Shown: positions 51,743 to 61,969, counted from the first letter of the stretch. The stretch: 64,000 bases of DNA from Thorsellia kenyensis (GCF_042432445.1 NZ_JBHLXE010000071.1:1-64000), one strand, 5' to 3'. Notes: generated by a model from the sequence alone, not told the origin. Program-made: numbers and translations.

Positions 51743-53857
51743 TTATTCTTTTTGTGTCAACTGATAGCGAATGTGCCAATCAGCGAGAGCTAAATGTGCT
51801 CTTGCCTCAAGATCTTGCTGAATAAATTGCTGACAAATTTTTGTCTCATTATGATTTATCTGGGGACAATTAGAGTGAGATTCAATGGAAATAAGAGGAT
51901 CATTTTTACAATCTAGCTCACATGAAGAAGTATTAAGCAGTGACCATTGATTCTGAAAATTGCGCACATCACCTGTGAATTGCAAAGCTAATGCATTTTG
52001 GCCATCAAATCGATCATCAAATAAATTACGTCCTGACTTTAAATAACTCATCTCAACATTTAGTAACTCAAAGAGTGTAGGGAACATATCGCGATGAGAA
52101 GCCGGTAAATGAAGTTGATGCCCACAATTCTCTTTATTTGCCCAAACAAGAAAAGGCACCTTATGAGCTAAAGATGCTCGGTTCAAACCGGTATAAAGGC
52201 CAAATGTTCTGGCGTTATGATCGCCAGTGGCAGCAATCACTAATCGATTGGCCATGATATCCTCTTTTGCATTCAATACAAATTTACCCAATTGATTAGC
52301 TGAATATCTAAAAGTCTTAAGATTATTTTCTAAAAGGGGGGAACTTTTATCGCCTAACCAATAGGTTAAATCTAAGTGAGGACTCTCTTCATTAAGAGGT
52401 AACGTGTAAGGAGGGTGATTCGTTATAGTAAGTACAAAAATAAAAAGAGGTACTTTTTCTACAGCCGCCTTTTGGGCTATTTGATAGTTCTTACGATAAT
52501 CAGTAATAGCTGCAAATAAGAATTCATCAGGGACTCCCCACATATCCATATAACTTTCTGGATAATTTTGTAAAATAAAACCGGCATCAATCACTTCATC
52601 AAATCCCTGATTGGGTAATGATTGATCTAAGTTTCTCCAGCTAGCTCGACCAGCGGTAAAAAATACCGTATGATAACCAGCCTCTTTTAATCTCATCGCT
52701 ACGGACCAAGGCATCGTGTTATATGCATATTTACCCTGAGTTAGTGGTGTAATAGGAGAATGATATAAGATCCCCTCTAAACTGGGAAAAGTTCCATTTT
52801 GAATCGCATCAAAATTATCAAAGTGGCATGCAAACGCTTTTGCCCGATTCAGTTCGCCTAATACATCAAACGCATCATTCTGATAGATAAAAGGTTCTTG
52901 TCCCATACTCTCCATCAAAAAAAAGAGTAGATCTTTGGGAGCATGTTTACTACTCAACACATTGTTACTTTTCTGCCTATCCATTTTTAAATGTTCATAT
53001 TGCTCGGATGAGAACTCACTCTTCGTATACAATAAGTTTAATAATTCCTCTTCAGTCGTTACTTTGAAACCTAAAGCATCAGCGGCTTCAAAAACAGAAG
53101 AAAACCCTAATTGACGCACCAAAACTTCTGTATCCGACATTTTTGGCTCATTTTTTTTTGCAGCCAACGCATAATAAAGCGATGAGAGGTAATTAGGCAC
53201 CAGATTATTGAGAAAAGAATTATTCGTAACGACCATGTGCTGACGTTGTAAAGCAACACCAGCCAGTGTCCCTTTAGCCATAACACCTAAACATAGAAAA
53301 AAACACAAATAGGCAATAGGCGCAAAGATACTCTTTTTGAGCCTATTTAAAAAAATTTGGGTCAGTTTAGATGAGATTAATACATTGATTTTCATTAAGA
53401 AAATTACTGCTAATACAATAAAAATAGTCATTTTTATAATAGGAAAATCACTGATGAGTGTTTGAATGATAGCAAATGTATCATCATCAAATAAACCAAA
53501 TACCAAAGCATTAAAAGGTGAACCATAAAAAGAAAAATAGCCATAATTAGCCACTAAAACGATTAGCACAACCACCCAAAGGGTACTTTGCCAAATACGA
53601 ATAAATCGATTTGTTGGTGTAAAATAAAATAGAGGTAAGGCAACCAACAATGCAAAAATCACTCCAATTTTAAGATCGAATCTCAAACCCATAATAAATA
53701 CTGGCAACACACTAGAAAAATCAACAATAAGATCTTCATCCTTTAACCAAAATAGCATGACCAATCTCGTAAAAAATGCCAATACCACAAAGAGGCTTAA
53801 ATTTGTTATGACACTTGCAAAAAATATACATAATGATTGATTAATCCATTTAATCAT
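51743..53857 (-). CDS. LTA-synthase-like membrane sulfatase/phosphoglycerol transferase
   Basis: A 704-aa inner-membrane protein of the alkaline-phosphatase superfamily (COG1368/LtaS-OpgB group). Five membrane helices lie in 1-200. The periplasmic catalytic domain (about 310-620) has FLMESMGQEPF (metal-binding Glu), NGTFPSLEG (nucleophile Thr), FTAGRASWRNLDQ, LTITNHPPY and TGDHNART (metal-binding Asp-His). The last 70 residues have four Cys (CELDC, CPQ, CQQF) that could form disulfides. Such enzymes move phosphoglycerol or phosphoethanolamine groups to glycans or lipids; the substrate here is unknown, since the cell should not make lipoteichoic acid. Probably monocistronic. Confidence 0.85.
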   Translation of the reverse strand: MIKWINQSLCIFFASVITNLSLFVVLAFFTRLVMLFWLKDEDLIVDFSSVLPVFIMGLRFDLKIGVIFALLVALPLFYFTPTNRFIRIWQSTLWVVVLIVLVANYGYFSFYGSPFNALVFGLFDDDTFAIIQTLISDFPIIKMTIFIVLAVIFLMKINVLISSKLTQIFLNRLKKSIFAPIAYLCFFLCLGVMAKGTLAGVALQRQHMVVTNNSFLNNLVPNYLSSLYYALAAKKNEPKMSDTEVLVRQLGFSSVFEAADALGFKVTTEEELLNLLYTKSEFSSEQYEHLKMDRQKSNNVLSSKHAPKDLLFFLMESMGQEPFIYQNDAFDVLGELNRAKAFACHFDNFDAIQNGTFPSLEGILYHSPITPLTQGKYAYNTMPWSVAMRLKEAGYHTVFFTAGRASWRNLDQSLPNQGFDEVIDAGFILQNYPESYMDMWGVPDEFLFAAITDYRKNYQIAQKAAVEKVPLFIFVLTITNHPPYTLPLNEESPHLDLTYWLGDKSSPLLENNLKTFRYSANQLGKFVLNAKEDIMANRLVIAATGDHNARTFGLYTGLNRASLAHKVPFLVWANKENCGHQLHLPASHRDMFPTLFELLNVEMSYLKSGRNLFDDRFDGQNALALQFTGDVRNFQNQWSLLNTSSCELDCKNDPLISIESHSNCPQINHNETKICQQFIQQDLEARAHLALADWHIRYQLTQKE

Positions 53858-54617
53858 CCCATACCATCCTAAATCCGTTTAGTTAAAGGTAGTTTAACTC
53901 CATCAAAACTCTCTTCAAAATAATGACGCAGGTAAAAATAAAGAAAACATTTTCTCAAACATTCTATTTCACGCTTTTTTATTTGCCTTTTTAATTCCGT
54001 TAATTAGTCTTCCACTTACTTGATTTATAATATCTAGGTTGATTAAACTACAAGACTACAAATATATAATACAATAAAAGAGATGTGCTTAAATACCCTT
54101 AATCTAAAGCCTAAGTGACCTAATATACTATACAAATTAAATATTAAAGAAGTATAAATTTGATGAATTAAGACCCATTCTAGCAAGGAAATATTTCAAA
54201 GGATTTTTATTAAAGTGAACCAGTTAAAAAGTATGTGAATTATCACAAAATTAACCTATCAACTTAATTTAGGAGAATAGGAGGATGATAGAATAGAGAA
54301 TTTACTTGTCAAATTAACTCATGTTGCAATCGCTTGTGCATTCAAGGAAAAATGCATTCGCTATTTAATTTATCTGACTTTAACTCATCAATTTTACAAG
54401 AAGGCTTTAAGGGTAGTAACATTATGATTTTAAAGATAACATCACAAAAAAACAAGTGCATTGGCTTAAGAGGCTAAAAAAATCACAATAACCCACGGGT
54501 AATTTTTAAAGCCTATTGTAATATTTTTTGTCGTATTTTTAGTGCTCACGGCAAAAAATTATGCTTATCTTAACAAATTCCGCAATGAATCCATAATAAG
54601 GGACCCAATCTTAGCAC
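53858..54617. other. 760-nt gene-free stretch
   Basis: AT-rich, with stops in all frames and no recognisable gene, RNA or repeat. A short AGGAGG followed by ATG at about 54285 leads to only a three-codon frame. A palindrome-like TGTGAATTATCACA at 54234-54247 has the wrong spacing for CRP. Confidence 0.5.
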
Positions 54618-55031
54618 TTAGCGGTGTAAATCTCCTGCAGATTCAGGTTGATATAGTAACGCTTTCACCTTAATTTTTGTTTCAACGCCATTAGGTAAAG
54701 CCCACGTAATTTCATCACCAACACGAAGCCCCAAGAGTGCAGCACCTATAGGAGCCATAATGGAGATATGCACACTGCTGTCTTTAGCATTGGCAGGATA
54801 GACTAGTGTCCTCGTGAGTTCTTCATTACTGTTCAAATCAATAAAAGTAACCTGACTATTCATACTGACAATATCATCGGGGACATATTTAGGTTGAACA
54901 ATATCTGCACGATCTAATTCTTCATTCAATGCACTCGCCACAGCAGTATTAGCAAATTGAGGCTGTGATAAAATGTCGTCAAGTCTTTCTGCATCTAATT
55001 CATTAATAATAATTTGGGGCTTATTCATCAT
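54618..55031 (-). CDS. rnk: Regulator of nucleoside diphosphate kinase, Rnk
   Basis: GreA/GreB-like protein that can bind RNA polymerase secondary channel. The 137-aa product (E. coli 136) has IIINELDAERLDDILSQP, the short coiled-coil stretch, and the C-terminal FKBP-like GreA domain with RTLVYPANAKDS, ISIMAPIGAALLGLRVGDEI and YQPESAGD. Two adjacent Met codons begin the ORF. AGGAG is 5 nt before the first and 8 nt before the second (55028), so either may be used. A terminator hairpin is 48 nt upstream of the start. Confidence 0.95.
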   Translation of the reverse strand: MMNKPQIIINELDAERLDDILSQPQFANTAVASALNEELDRADIVQPKYVPDDIVSMNSQVTFIDLNSNEELTRTLVYPANAKDSSVHISIMAPIGAALLGLRVGDEITWALPNGVETKIKVKALLYQPESAGDLHR

Positions 55032-55506
55032 AGAACTCCTATTTACAAGTCACATCTTAATTACGATACAAAATAAAAAACACCCCTATCAGCAAAGATG
55101 GGGTGTTGTTTGGTTGGCTATAGCATCTATTCAGTGCATAGTGCTAATAACACAGTCTATTGAAAATGTGTTTAACTGGTATTATATTAAAGTTGATTAA
55201 TTTTTTTAATTACAGTTTACTATAACACCATATTTAACTTTACAGTACAACTTTATTACGAGCATTGGGTCTATATATTGAGGCTACTCATTAATCTTAT
55301 AAATTAATAGTAATCTTTATCACTGTAAATGAAAAGCCCTTTTTATTCAAATAAGCCATAAATTGAGTTATTAATGAGGCAGCCGAAGTGATTTACAAAA
55401 TAGGCCCTTCGAAGCCTAACATTTAAAGTGACTTTTGTGGCCAAGGTAAAATGAATAAAAAAATTTTTAAGTCAACAAACTTAATGTCAACACCCCTATA
55501 TTTTAA
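55032..55506. other. 475-nt region upstream of rnk
   Basis: No protein gene. It has a strong terminator facing rnk (55079-55107) and, about 100 nt before it on the minus strand, a TGTTATAGT extended -10-like element near 55215-55223. Together they outline a possible short transcript of roughly 140 nt, either an rnk leader with attenuator or a small RNA. Confidence 0.4.
55075..55107 (-). terminator. Terminator upstream of rnk
   Basis: On the minus strand AACACCCCAT and ATAGGGGTGTT arms (one bulged T) around an 8-nt loop are followed by six T, 45 nt before rnk. It is 400 nt from the ghrA stop. Confidence 0.8.
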
Positions 55507-56457
55507 TTAATACCCTTTTTTTCTATCGACTACACCACTCATCAGCCTACCTTCATTAAAGGCTCTGATATTTTGACTAATTTGAGAGACTGTTTCCTTA
55601 ATAGAAGATTTAGCAGCTATATGTGGGGTTATGAACACTTTTTCATTTTCCCATAAGAGATGCTCGATATCTAAAGGTTCTTTAGAGAATACATCTAAAC
55701 TAGCACCTGCAATATGATCGCTATCTAGAAGTGCTAATAAATCTTCTTCAATCACGTGCGCACCTCTAGCGAGATTAATAAAGTAGCATCCTTTATTAAG
55801 CTTAAGGAGCAAAGAGTGGTTGATTATTCCTCTTGTTTCAGGTGTACTTGGGAGAAGATTAATCAGTAATTGCGTACCTTGTAAAAAATGATCTAACTTA
55901 TCTGCACCATAAAAGCCCTCAACACCAGGCGTATTTTGCGCTGAGCGGCTAAAACTTTTAACACGATATCCAGCATTGACAAGTGCAGTCGCAACAGCCT
56001 TACCTAAAACACCTGCACCGAGTATTCCTATTGAAAACTCTTCATAACTAAATGCATCTAAAGGGTTCCATTTTTTTTTACGTTTTAGAGCATCATAAGC
56101 ATCAAATCGACGAAAATAGTGATATACCCTTGCAAGTGCATACTCAACCATTTGAAGCGCCATCCCCCCATCTTCAATACGAACTAAAGGAGCATTTTCT
56201 GGTATATAGCCTGGGTGTTTTTGTGCTTCATCGAGTATCGCATCGACACCAGCACCTAAAACAAAAACTGCTTTAAGATTTGGGAACTGTGTGAGCATAT
56301 CTATTGGAGGCGCCCAAACAAAAGCAAAATCAATATCGCATTTACTGTAATTACTATTACCTTGATAATCAAAAAGCGTTAAGCCATCTAAAGACTGGGT
56401 AAAAGCCTTTTGCCATAATGAAAAATCAGCCGTTGGATGATAAAAAATAGCTTGCAT
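55507..56457 (-). CDS. ghrA: Glyoxylate/hydroxypyruvate reductase A
   Basis: NADPH-dependent reduction of glyoxylate and hydroxypyruvate. From ATG 56457 it is 316 aa (E. coli GhrA 312). It has AIFYHPT at the start, FVLGAGVDAIL, RIEDGGMALQMVEYAL, the Rossmann GILGAGVLGKAVA, LPSTPETRGIIN, NLARGAHVIEEDLL and the catalytic His in FITPHIAA. An ATG 15 codons upstream was rejected because AGGA is 8 nt before 56457 and the N terminus then matches E. coli. Confidence 0.94.
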   Translation of the reverse strand: MQAIFYHPTADFSLWQKAFTQSLDGLTLFDYQGNSNYSKCDIDFAFVWAPPIDMLTQFPNLKAVFVLGAGVDAILDEAQKHPGYIPENAPLVRIEDGGMALQMVEYALARVYHYFRRFDAYDALKRKKKWNPLDAFSYEEFSIGILGAGVLGKAVATALVNAGYRVKSFSRSAQNTPGVEGFYGADKLDHFLQGTQLLINLLPSTPETRGIINHSLLLKLNKGCYFINLARGAHVIEEDLLALLDSDHIAGASLDVFSKEPLDIEHLLWENEKVFITPHIAAKSSIKETVSQISQNIRAFNEGRLMSGVVDRKKGY

Positions 56458-56700
56458 GGTGTTATCCTTTATTAAAAGAGAAATAAAAACTGCTAAATTC
56501 AATTAAAAATTCACCATGATTTTAGAGTGTTTTTTTAATAAGATCTGTGATTTATTTAAAAGTTAAAGCGTTGCTTTTTAATTCATTGACCATAAACCAT
56601 ACAAAAATGCTTAAATAAGAAAAATGCGCATTACATAGAGCAAATCATGAAAGAACAAAACAATAAAAGCATCTCATATCGAGGGAGAAAATGTTAAAAA

Positions 56701-56754
56701 TTAAAAAGCTTAAATGCTCAGGCTATTCAAACCATTCACATTTAAGCTTTTTAA
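56701..56754 (-). terminator. Terminator of the YdgA-like gene
   Basis: A perfect 16-bp stem (56701-56716, 56739-56754) with a 22-nt loop, followed on the minus strand by TTTTTAAC, 37 nt after the stop. Confidence 0.8.
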
Positions 56755-56790
56755 ACAATTTATAGAAAAGAAGATTTGTAAACTAAACGT

Positions 56791-58200
56791 CTACAAGAAA
56801 TTCAAAGAACTAGAAATTAAATCATAGATACGTGAATCTTCTACTGCTTGACCGTTAAGCATACCTTTATCGTCTTTCAACGTAGCATTAAGCAAAATTT
56901 GCTTCTCTTGTACATCAAATAGTTCACCATTTAATTGAGACAAATCAATAAACATTCCGAGCATACTTTCTGCCGCTTTATTTGCTTCTTCTTCACTCAT
57001 TTTTGAGTTCATTTGTTGAACTTGACTGATCATCTGAGTCGCAAATGCTTTATCTAACATAAGATTCATATTCATCTCTTTGACAAAAAGATCTGCTACT
57101 GATTCGCTAGGTTGATCATTTTTAGCGGTTCTAAGCGTCCAGTCTGTTGAAAACGTCATTTTACCTGCTGAATTAGCAAGATTTAATGCATTTATCGAGA
57201 ATGTCGGTTCATAGTTTAAAATGGACTGATTATTCATTAAAACTGATTGTTTAAGAATCAGTGGAATATAGCTCATTTCAGCACCGACAGAAGAGTTTAT
57301 CAATAAGCTCTCTTTAGGCATTTTACCAATTTTAGCATCGAGAAGAATGCCATCTAATGCTACTTTACCTACTTTTAGCGCATCTAATTGTAACTGGTAA
57401 GCAGCATCAAGAAGAAGTTGATTGCTTTTGTTGTCAGCTAACGTTGAACTGAGCATGAGCTTGTTAAACTCTGCAGATAATTCAGGCATAACGGCATTAG
57501 TTACGACACCTTTATCGACACTTAAATGATATAAAGCACTGTTAGGTTTGGAAGAATCTTGAGTAAATCCTAACTGGCCTTTTAACACAAACATATCGAG
57601 AGTAAAAGAGTTGTACGCACTATCAGATGCGCTAGTACCTATACTCTCAGAGAAAGTTAATTTAGGGGTACTTAATTGCCAATTAAGGGTTGAATGAGGT
57701 TCGTAAACAAAAAGTGCATTTAAGTTACCACTGGTCAGTTTACCTGTCAGAACATCTTTATCCAACGGACTGACAGCAAGTGCTAAATTAAATCCACCAT
57801 TAAAGCCAACCGTACCATCAAGAGCCAGTTGCATAGGTGATTTAGAATAATCTATTATTGATTGTAATCCCTTATCATCAGTCAACGTGGCTTCAATTTT
57901 GGCTAAACCCAGTTTTGGGAAACCAACAAAAGGGCCATGTGACGCTTTTGTATCTAAGCGGGCTAAAACTTTATCATTTGTTTTTAAATTCAGAACCGCC
58001 GAAGTGTTAAAAAAGCTGGCAGAAACATCACTTATTTCTATAGTAAGAGGCAAGTTCGATTCAGAAAATTTTGTGTTAACCGATGAGACAATGGTATCGA
58101 TGTTCTTATTCAGTTGCTTACTCACATAATACGTACTTCCGAAAAAAGCCACTGCACCCACGACTAGAGTTCCGGCCGCTATTTTTATAACTTTTGACAT
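56791..58200 (-). CDS. YdgA/DUF945-family protein
   Basis: A 469-aa protein (E. coli YdgA 502) anchored by one N-terminal helix (about 6-23, after MSKVIK) and otherwise periplasmic, beta-rich and repetitive. Family features are FFGSTYYV, SHGPFVGFPKLGLAKIEATL and a C-terminal LKDDKGMLNGQ. Function is unknown; related proteins have been linked to membrane or swarming phenotypes without a defined activity. AGGA precedes the ATG. It lies 127 nt downstream of the alpha/beta hydrolase on the same strand and ends in its own terminator. Confidence 0.85.
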   Translation of the reverse strand: MSKVIKIAAGTLVVGAVAFFGSTYYVSKQLNKNIDTIVSSVNTKFSESNLPLTIEISDVSASFFNTSAVLNLKTNDKVLARLDTKASHGPFVGFPKLGLAKIEATLTDDKGLQSIIDYSKSPMQLALDGTVGFNGGFNLALAVSPLDKDVLTGKLTSGNLNALFVYEPHSTLNWQLSTPKLTFSESIGTSASDSAYNSFTLDMFVLKGQLGFTQDSSKPNSALYHLSVDKGVVTNAVMPELSAEFNKLMLSSTLADNKSNQLLLDAAYQLQLDALKVGKVALDGILLDAKIGKMPKESLLINSSVGAEMSYIPLILKQSVLMNNQSILNYEPTFSINALNLANSAGKMTFSTDWTLRTAKNDQPSESVADLFVKEMNMNLMLDKAFATQMISQVQQMNSKMSEEEANKAAESMLGMFIDLSQLNGELFDVQEKQILLNATLKDDKGMLNGQAVEDSRIYDLISSSLNFL

Positions 58201-58327
58201 AACTGTTTTCCTGTTGATATTAAACGCTCATTTAATATAGTGAGCAATGATTGAGAAATACTCCTCGAGTATTATCTTATAATTTGGCCATTTTTCCTAT
58301 GAATATATCATTCTTCTATTTTTAGAA

Positions 58328-59515
58328 TTACATTTGGTTAAATCGAGAATTAAGTTGCTTTAATTGGAACTCATTCATTCGTTGATGTAATTGAACTAAC
58401 GCATCATTAAAACACTTTGGATCTTCTATATGAAAAAAATGTCCCACCCCTTGAAATAATTGATAAGTCGATTGATAACGAGAAGCCAGTCTTCTTGCAT
58501 CATGCTGCTTGACCATTCTATCAAATTCAGCAGCCCATACCTCACTGTACCCATGATAATAACGTCGATAGGACTCTAAATCTTCATTCAAAATAGTCCA
58601 TGCTGTGACTTCAAATGCTTCTGGATTAAGCATTAAAAGCTGATTTGCTATATTTTTAGCGCAGCATTGCCACTCTTCATCATTGAGTTTACTGACAAAT
58701 TTTGTTTCATTCGGAAGATTAAAAGTAATACACTGTTGCCTTAACGCTTCAGTGTCCATGACAGAAAATCTTGGAACCATCAAATAGTTAAGCTTTTCTC
58801 GGCAAAATGCTTCTTTTCCAAACGTCATCAAAATATTCGTATCAAGATGACTTGTTTGTCGTCTATAACGCCCTGATTGCAAAACACCTAGCTCTGGCGC
58901 GACTAAAATTAATCCGTCAACTTCATGGACAAAGCGAGCACTATAAGATGATGCCACAAGCGCTCCTAGACCATGTCCAACTAAAATGATATGTTCTTTA
59001 TCTTGTTGTTGAAGCCAGGCCTTTAACATCAGTGCAAAATTCAGTCCACTAGGATTACTATGGGGCCAAGGTTCACTTGAACCATATCCAGGCGCTGACC
59101 AGGCTAGCATGTGATAATGCGTTTGTAAATCCGAAGAGCCTAGCTGCTCAAGCCAAGTATGAGCATCGGAATATTGACCATGGAGGAGGACTAAAACAGG
59201 CTTTGTCACATCACCGGCCTGCAATCCTTCAATATCAAGTCCTTCTACCCGTAACGTAAAACGATGAACCCCTTTCGGTAAGGCAAGAGGTTCTGCTTTG
59301 CATTCAAAAAATAGCGCTTTGTCGTCTAAAAGTGTAGAAGAAGAAATATCCTGTAATTGGCTTTTAAATGGAAGCTCTTTAGAATTTTCACCCTCAAACG
59401 AAAAGTCTTCTGTTAAACAACCGTCAAAGATAAATCTTTTAAACTTTTCATCATCATTGGGTTCTTGCTTTTTAGACCACAAAGAAAATAATTTTTGCTT
59501 GAATGATTTTTTCAT
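58328..59515 (-). CDS. Alpha/beta hydrolase-fold protein without nucleophile Ser
   Basis: A 395-aa cytoplasmic protein with a polar 80-residue N-terminal extension and an alpha/beta hydrolase core. The oxyanion-hole LLHGQYSDAHTWLEQL, AWSAPGYGSSEP and the His region GVGHFFHIEDP fit a hydrolase. The nucleophile elbow reads VGHGLGALVASS, so the usual Ser of GHSxG is Gly (codon GGT). It may be a non-catalytic member, use another residue, or be recently inactivated; the reading frame is otherwise open. It is upstream of the YdgA-like gene and may be co-transcribed with it. Confidence 0.8.
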   Translation of the reverse strand: MKKSFKQKLFSLWSKKQEPNDDEKFKRFIFDGCLTEDFSFEGENSKELPFKSQLQDISSSTLLDDKALFFECKAEPLALPKGVHRFTLRVEGLDIEGLQAGDVTKPVLVLLHGQYSDAHTWLEQLGSSDLQTHYHMLAWSAPGYGSSEPWPHSNPSGLNFALMLKAWLQQQDKEHIILVGHGLGALVASSYSARFVHEVDGLILVAPELGVLQSGRYRRQTSHLDTNILMTFGKEAFCREKLNYLMVPRFSVMDTEALRQQCITFNLPNETKFVSKLNDEEWQCCAKNIANQLLMLNPEAFEVTAWTILNEDLESYRRYYHGYSEVWAAEFDRMVKQHDARRLASRYQSTYQLFQGVGHFFHIEDPKCFNDALVQLHQRMNEFQLKQLNSRFNQM

Positions 59516-59771
59516 AAATTACGTTAGAGTATCTGTGATAAAAAAGCAGCAATTAGTAAGTATTAAGTATAATGACGATATAAAATAAATAAAGTTTGTT
59601 TTCTTTGCATTGATGATTAAGGACCTATTTATGGCCGTTACAGCTAAATGTTTAAGTCGCAGCGCAATATACTGAACAACTTAAATCAGCGCATACCCAT
59701 GTGATGTTGCAAGTGACTTATTTCGCAACAAGACATGAGCAAATGCAACTAACATCAGTGCATCTTAGGTA

Positions 59772-61238
59772 TTAAAGGACTTCCCCATTAGAAGCAATAA
59801 CTTTTTTATACCACTCAAATGACTTTTTCCTACTGCGTTCAAGAGTGCCTGATCCGTCATTATTTTTATCAACATAAATAAAGCCGTAGCGTTTTTTCAT
59901 TTCTCCAGTACCATAAGAAACCAGATCAATACATCCCCAAGGTGTATAACCAATTAAGTCGACACCATCTTCTTTGACAGCAATTTTCATTTGCTCAATG
60001 TGCGCCTTAAGATAGTCTATTCTATAGCTGTCATCCACTGATCCATCTGGTAATTTTTCATCTATGGCGCCAAAGCCATTTTCCACAATAAATAAAGGTA
60101 ATTCATAGCGCTCGTAGAACCAACTAAGAGCATAGCGAAGACCTTTAGGATCGATTTGCCATCCCCAATCAGAAGCATCAACATGTGGATTACGGACTAA
60201 ATCTCTATTTTCATTATAATCATAGTGAGGATTATTTTCAGATGCAGCAACCGTATAAGACATATAGTAGCTAAAACCGATGTAATCGACAGTACCGACT
60301 TCTAATATGGCCAAATCTTCATAAGTAATATCTAATTCAAATCCTTTTCTTTGAAAATAGCGCTCAATATAGGCAGGGTAATGACCTCTTGCATGCACGT
60401 CAGCAAACCAATAACGTTTTTGCATCGCACTTAATGCCATAATCATATCATCTGGTTTACAAGAATAAGGGTACACAGGACACATGGCAATCATACAGCC
60501 AAGTTGCATTGCAGGATTTATCTCTCTTGCAATTTTAACACACAGAGCACTGGCCACTAGTTCATAATGAGCGGCTTGATACATCACTTGCTCTCTATTC
60601 TCATTCGGTGCAAAAATGATGCCTGAGTTGGTAAAGGGCCCAAAGTCTTCTTGATGATTTGATTGATTATTGATTTCATTAAAAGTCATCCAATAAGTGA
60701 CTTTATGCTGGTATCTTTGAAAACAGATCTCTGCAAATCGCGCAAAAAAAGTGATTAATTGACGATTTTTCCAGCCGCCATAGGTTTTAACTAAATGGTA
60801 AGGCATTTCAAAATGCGAAAGCGTTACAATAGGTTCAATACCATACCGAAGACATTCATCAAATAGTTCATCATAAAATTTAAGTCCCTCTTCATTGGGT
60901 ACAAGCTCATCTCCCTTTGGAAAAATACGTGACCATGCAATTGACGTTCTAAAACATTTAAAACCCATTTCTGCAAAGAGCTTAATATCTTCTTTAAAAT
61001 GGCTATAAAAATCTATGGCCTCATGATTTGGGTAATACTCCCCTTCGACGATACCATCCGTAATTTTACGTTTGACACCATGCGCACCTGCAGTCATCAC
61101 ATCAGCAGTACTCATCCCCTTCCCGCCTTTATTCCACCCCCCTTCAATTTGATGAGCTGCGACTGCTCCTCCCCATAAAAATCCTTTAGGGAGAGTGGAT
61201 GTTGAATCTGTAGTTAATTTTAAATGATTGTGTTGCAT
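59772..61238 (-). CDS. bglA: 6-phospho-beta-glucosidase BglA (GH1)
   Basis: Hydrolyses phosphorylated aryl-beta-glucosides and cellobiose imported by the PTS. The 488-aa protein (E. coli BglA 479) is collinear with it: PKGFLWGGAVAAHQIEGGWNKGGKG, FRTSIAWSRIFPKGDE, TFNEINNQ (acid/base Glu), PLFIVENGFGAID (nucleophile Glu) and GYTPWGCIDLVSYGTGEMKKRYGFIYV in part. No PTS EII permease or regulator is beside it, so the substrate must come in through a transporter elsewhere. Confidence 0.94.
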   Translation of the reverse strand: MQHNHLKLTTDSTSTLPKGFLWGGAVAAHQIEGGWNKGGKGMSTADVMTAGAHGVKRKITDGIVEGEYYPNHEAIDFYSHFKEDIKLFAEMGFKCFRTSIAWSRIFPKGDELVPNEEGLKFYDELFDECLRYGIEPIVTLSHFEMPYHLVKTYGGWKNRQLITFFARFAEICFQRYQHKVTYWMTFNEINNQSNHQEDFGPFTNSGIIFAPNENREQVMYQAAHYELVASALCVKIAREINPAMQLGCMIAMCPVYPYSCKPDDMIMALSAMQKRYWFADVHARGHYPAYIERYFQRKGFELDITYEDLAILEVGTVDYIGFSYYMSYTVAASENNPHYDYNENRDLVRNPHVDASDWGWQIDPKGLRYALSWFYERYELPLFIVENGFGAIDEKLPDGSVDDSYRIDYLKAHIEQMKIAVKEDGVDLIGYTPWGCIDLVSYGTGEMKKRYGFIYVDKNNDGSGTLERSRKKSFEWYKKVIASNGEVL

Positions 61239-61468
61239 CCTAACCTCTTAATATTCATACTTATAAAGTATTTACTTGTAGCTAACGTTTTATATAGATG
61301 TTTCGCCTGTGAGTAGATTTATTTTTTACGCGAGTGTTTCATTTCTTGTCTATAGTAAAAAAAGCACTACTTTGAGTAATTTTACTCAACACTAAAAATA
61401 TCCCTTGCAATCAAAGCTAATAAACCTAATAGGCCTAAAAACATAACTAAGCCATTACTAAGCAATGA

Positions 61469-61969
61469 CTAAGTCATAAAATAAGACCACAGGTTTCCTG
61501 TTGCCCATAAACATGTTGCAGCAAAAATACCTGCCCAAATATCGTCAATCATAATTCCCACGCCCCCATCGACTTTTTTATCAAACCAGCCTATTGGCCA
61601 GGGTTTTAAAATATCAAAGAAGCGAAAAAATAAAAATGCGGCCAGTATCCATCCCCAATGAAAACTTGGGATAAGCCATAGTGTTATCCACATACCCACA
61701 AATTCATCAAATACGATGCTGCCATGGTCGTGGACACCCATTGCTTTAGCCGTTTTATCACATAAATAAATCCCTAATACAGAAGTGAGGATAAGTAGGA
61801 TCCCATACTCTATTTCTGGTAGTTGATAAAAAAGCAACCATAAAGGGATAGCAGCAATTGACCCAAACGTACCAGGGGCTTTCGGAGATAAGCCACTTCC
61901 TAGTCCAACAGCTAGAAAATGAATTGGATTTGTGAGCTTAATTTTTTTTAGTGGATTAGTGTCGTTCAT
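61469..61969 (-). CDS. pgpA: Phosphatidylglycerophosphatase A
   Basis: Inner-membrane phosphatase giving phosphatidylglycerol. The 166-aa protein (E. coli 172) has GLGSGLSPKAPGTFGS, DHGSIVFDEFVGMW and RFFDILKPWPIGWFDKKVDGGVG in part, plus several membrane segments. It is alone here, apart from the thiL gene that precedes pgpA in E. coli. Confidence 0.95.
   Translation of the reverse strand: MNDTNPLKKIKLTNPIHFLAVGLGSGLSPKAPGTFGSIAAIPLWLLFYQLPEIEYGILLILTSVLGIYLCDKTAKAMGVHDHGSIVFDEFVGMWITLWLIPSFHWGWILAAFLFFRFFDILKPWPIGWFDKKVDGGVGIMIDDIWAGIFAATCLWATGNLWSYFMT

Noticed and set aside
54234..54247. TGTGAATTATCACA as a CRP site
   Set aside because: The half-sites are 4 bp apart instead of 6 and no gene starts nearby.
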